NCBI RefSeq assembly: GCF_000613245.1
Contig: NZ_HG964937.1
Coordinates: 307,405 to 371,404 of the forward strand
DNA: 64,000 bases
Direction of reading: 5' to 3'
Origin: Mycobacterium asiaticum DSM 44297
GTDB taxonomy: Bacteria; Actinomycetota; Actinomycetes; Mycobacteriales; Mycobacteriaceae
In this document: in pieces, positions 62,108 through 64,000 of the stretch
How positions within the stretch are numbered: position 1 is the stretch's first letter
Layout of the letters: each line of letters opens with the position of its first letter
Translations under genes and position numbers: made by a program
Notes under the pieces: generated by a model
What the model was told of the DNA's origin: nothing
Seen by the model: the letters and a program-made list of their open reading frames with translations, nothing else
The model's database searches: none

Positions 62108-63124
62108 ATGTCGCGCGGGGCCCTCAAGATCGACGGCGGCATACCGAACAGACTGGACCGCGTCATCGACGCGGCCATCGCTCTGGAACAGCAGGGCTGC
62201 GACGGCGGCTGGACGGCTGAGACCAGCCATGACCCCTTCTTGCCGCTGGCGCTGGCCGCCGAGCACACCTCGCGAATCGAACTGGGCACCAACATCGCGG
62301 TGGCCTTCGCGCGCAACCCGATGACCGTCGCCAACCTGGGCTGGGACCTACAGGCCTACTCCGACGGCCGGTTCATCCTGGGCCTCGGAACCCAGATCCA
62401 GGCCCACATCGAGAAGCGCTTCAGCATGCCCTGGAGCCACCCGGCGCGGCGGATGCGCGAATTCGTCGCGGCCCTGCACGAGATCTGGTCGGCGTGGCGC
62501 GACGGCACCAAACTTCGGTTCGAGGGGGAGTTCTACACCCACAAGATCATGACGCCGATGTTCACCCCCGAACCGCACCCCTACCCGACGCCGCGGGTCT
62601 TCCTGGCCGCCGTCGGTGAGGCGATGACCGAGATCTGCGGGGAGATCGCCGACGGTCACCTGGGTCACCCAATGGTTTCCCGGCGGTACCTCGTCGAAGT
62701 GACGACGCCGGTGCTGCTGCGCGGCCTGCAGCACGCCGGGCGCGACCGCGATGATTTCGAGATATCGGCCGAAGTGATGGTCGCGACCGGAACAAACGAC
62801 GAGGAACTGGGCAAAGCCATGACCGCCGCCCGCAAACAGATCGCGTTCTACGGGTCCACGCCGGCCTACCGCAAGGTGCTCGACTTGCACGGTTGGGGCG
62901 ACTTGCACGACGAGTTGCACCGTCTGTCCAAACTGGGCGAGTGGGACACCATGGGGTCGCTCATCGACGACGAGATGCTCGGCACCTTCGCGGTGGTCGC
63001 CCCGATCGAGGAGGTCGGCGCGGCGCTACGCGATCGTTGTGCGGGTGTGGCCGATCGGGTGTTGCCAATCTTCTATGCCGCGTCGCAGGACTGTATTCGC
63101 ACCGCACTCAAGGAGTTTCGTTGA
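62108..63124 (+). CDS. luciferase-like (LLM) F420-dependent oxidoreductase, TIGR03617-like
   Basis: The 338-residue protein is the paralog of 50387-51418: LKIDGGIPNRLDRVIDAAIA, AAEHTSRIELGTNIAVAFAR, NPMTVANLGWDLQAYSDGRF, LGLGTQIQAHIEKRFSMPWS and FLAAVGEAMTEICGEIADGH. It should move hydride between F420 and a pathway intermediate. It has no strong ribosome binding site and its ATG follows the motif closely, which fits a short-leader mRNA. A P450 gene follows after 16 bases. Confidence 0.87.
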   Translation: MSRGALKIDGGIPNRLDRVIDAAIALEQQGCDGGWTAETSHDPFLPLALAAEHTSRIELGTNIAVAFARNPMTVANLGWDLQAYSDGRFILGLGTQIQAHIEKRFSMPWSHPARRMREFVAALHEIWSAWRDGTKLRFEGEFYTHKIMTPMFTPEPHPYPTPRVFLAAVGEAMTEICGEIADGHLGHPMVSRRYLVEVTTPVLLRGLQHAGRDRDDFEISAEVMVATGTNDEELGKAMTAARKQIAFYGSTPAYRKVLDLHGWGDLHDELHRLSKLGEWDTMGSLIDDEMLGTFAVVAPIEEVGAALRDRCAGVADRVLPIFYAASQDCIRTALKEFR

Positions 63125-63140
63125 TGAAGGGACCTCGGCT

Positions 63141-64000
63141 GTGAGCGCTCCGACCATGGACGAGGCCGCGCGGGTCCTGGCCGATCCGCAGGCCTTCACC
63201 GACGAGCGGCGGCTGCACGCGGCGCTGGCCCACCTGCGCGCCAACGCCCCGGTGTCATGGGTGGACGTACCGCGCTATCGCCCGTTCTGGGCGATCACCA
63301 AGCACGCGGATGTCATGGCCATCGAGCGGGAGAACACGGTGTTCACCAACTGGCCGCGGCCGGTGCTAGCGACCACCGAGGGCGACGAACAGGCCGCGGC
63401 GCTCGGGGTCCGGACGCTGATCCACCTCGATGACCCACAGCATCGCGTGGTGCGTGCTATCGGCTCGGACTGGTTCCGCCCCAAGGCTATGCGCGCGATG
63501 AAGCTCCGAGTGGACGAGTTGGCCAAGATCTACGTCGACAAGATGGTGGAGGTCGGACCGGCCTGCGATTTCGTTCAGCAGGTCGCGGTGAACTTTCCGC
63601 TCTACGTCATCATGTCGTTGCTCGGCGTGCCGGAAGCCGACTTCGCCCGGATGCTGCGCTGGACGCAGGAGTTGTTCGGCGCTGACGATAGCGAGTTCAA
63701 GCGCGGGACCACCGCTGAGGAACAGATCGCGTCGCTGCTGGAGATGTTCGGCTATTTCAACGAATTGACCACATCGCGTCGCGAAAGTCCCACCGATGAT
63801 CTCGCCTCGGCGATCGCCAACGCCCGCATCGACGGTGAGCCGTTGTCGGACATCGACACGGTGTCCTACTACCTGATCGTCGCCACTGCCGGGCACGACA
63901 CCACCAGCGCGACCATCGCCGGCGGCCTGCAGGCCCTCATCGAGAATCCTGACCAGCTGCACTGGCTGCGCGAAAACCTCGACCGGATGCCGCAAGCGAC
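63141..64000 (+). CDS. cytochrome P450, N-terminal part (runs off the window)
   Basis: From GTG 63141 (VSAPTMDEAARVLADPQAF) about 286 residues are visible up to the window edge. They include RTLIHLDDPQHRVVRAIGSDWF (helix C region), VNFPLYVIMSLLGVPEADFA and the I-helix YYLIVATAGHDTTSATIAGG with the oxygen-activating AGxDTT. The haem motif lies outside. It is co-transcribed with the LLM gene and therefore under motif copy 9. It is distinct in sequence from the P450 at 48757. Confidence 0.88.
   Translation, partial: MSAPTMDEAARVLADPQAFTDERRLHAALAHLRANAPVSWVDVPRYRPFWAITKHADVMAIERENTVFTNWPRPVLATTEGDEQAAALGVRTLIHLDDPQHRVVRAIGSDWFRPKAMRAMKLRVDELAKIYVDKMVEVGPACDFVQQVAVNFPLYVIMSLLGVPEADFARMLRWTQELFGADDSEFKRGTTAEEQIASLLEMFGYFNELTTSRRESPTDDLASAIANARIDGEPLSDIDTVSYYLIVATAGHDTTSATIAGGLQALIENPDQLHWLRENLDRMPQA

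Noticed and set aside
1..64000. CRISPR arrays, rRNA, insertion sequences, prophage genes
   Set aside because: I looked for regular short repeats, transposase or integrase motifs and rRNA blocks and saw none; the only mobile-type feature is the 13E12 pseudogene.

Overview
The window reads as chromosome of a Mycobacterium, probably a slow grower. It is GC-rich and densely coded, with many GTG starts and 1-4 bp stop/start overlaps. The left side follows the M. tuberculosis gene order around Rv1332-Rv1352: DUF2017, P1 hydrolase, rhomboid, murI, Rv1339-type phosphodiesterase, rphA, rdgB, DUF3817, lprD, tRNA-Leu, then irtA-irtB, fabG2 and an Rv1352-like secreted protein. Gene names rest on remembered homologs, not on a search.

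1-6.9 kb is housekeeping. Two departures stand out: mec-cysO-cysM, which lie between the P1 hydrolase and the rhomboid in M. tuberculosis, are absent, and the rhomboid seems to have lost one base near its 5' end. 6.9-12 kb is a TetR-irtA-irtB operon for carboxymycobactin uptake, with an IdeR/DtxR-like box over its promoter. The mycobactin genes mbtL/M/N/K, which precede irtA in M. tuberculosis, are not here. 12-16.4 kb holds a phosphotransferase-like gene and a large cyclase-ATPase-LuxR regulator.

16.5-23.6 kb is a first lipid-type block. An SDR/acyl-CoA dehydrogenase pair is divergent from fabG2-thiolase-CoA transferase-acyl-CoA dehydrogenase-gntR, with an AT-rich palindrome between them.

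24-64 kb is a large catabolic island. It holds five AMP-forming acyl-CoA ligases, six crotonase-fold enzymes, a family III CoA-transferase, a paired two-gene acyl-CoA dehydrogenase, an SCP2-type thiolase, two amidohydrolases, hotdog thioesterases, three F420-type luciferase-like oxidoreductases, two P450s plus a P450 remnant, a Rieske oxygenase, a Baeyer-Villiger-type monooxygenase, an SDR, a DapA-like lyase and an acyl-CoA carboxyltransferase. The set suggests that oxygenases and F420 enzymes open or oxidise a cyclic substrate, ligases make the CoA thioesters, and dehydrogenases, hydratases and thiolases shorten them. The substrate cannot be read from sequence.

The most interesting observation is that nearly every operon promoter in the island carries the same 19-bp element, roughly TACSGWW-N5-TACWGTA. 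I found nine copies at fixed internal spacing (31035, 33561, 35613, 39593, 48621, 50356, 56185, 62018 and 62078), most of them between divergent genes. One lies at the promoter of a TetR gene (32723-33499). This looks like one regulon with a local TetR as the likely regulator.

Other features are a REP13E12-type pseudogene with a one-base frameshift, a small stress-gene group (CsbD, membrane protein, GlsB/YeaQ), a strong terminator at 34648-34686 and two short upstream ORFs. No gene-free stretch exceeds 300 bases. I saw no CRISPR array, rRNA or insertion sequence.
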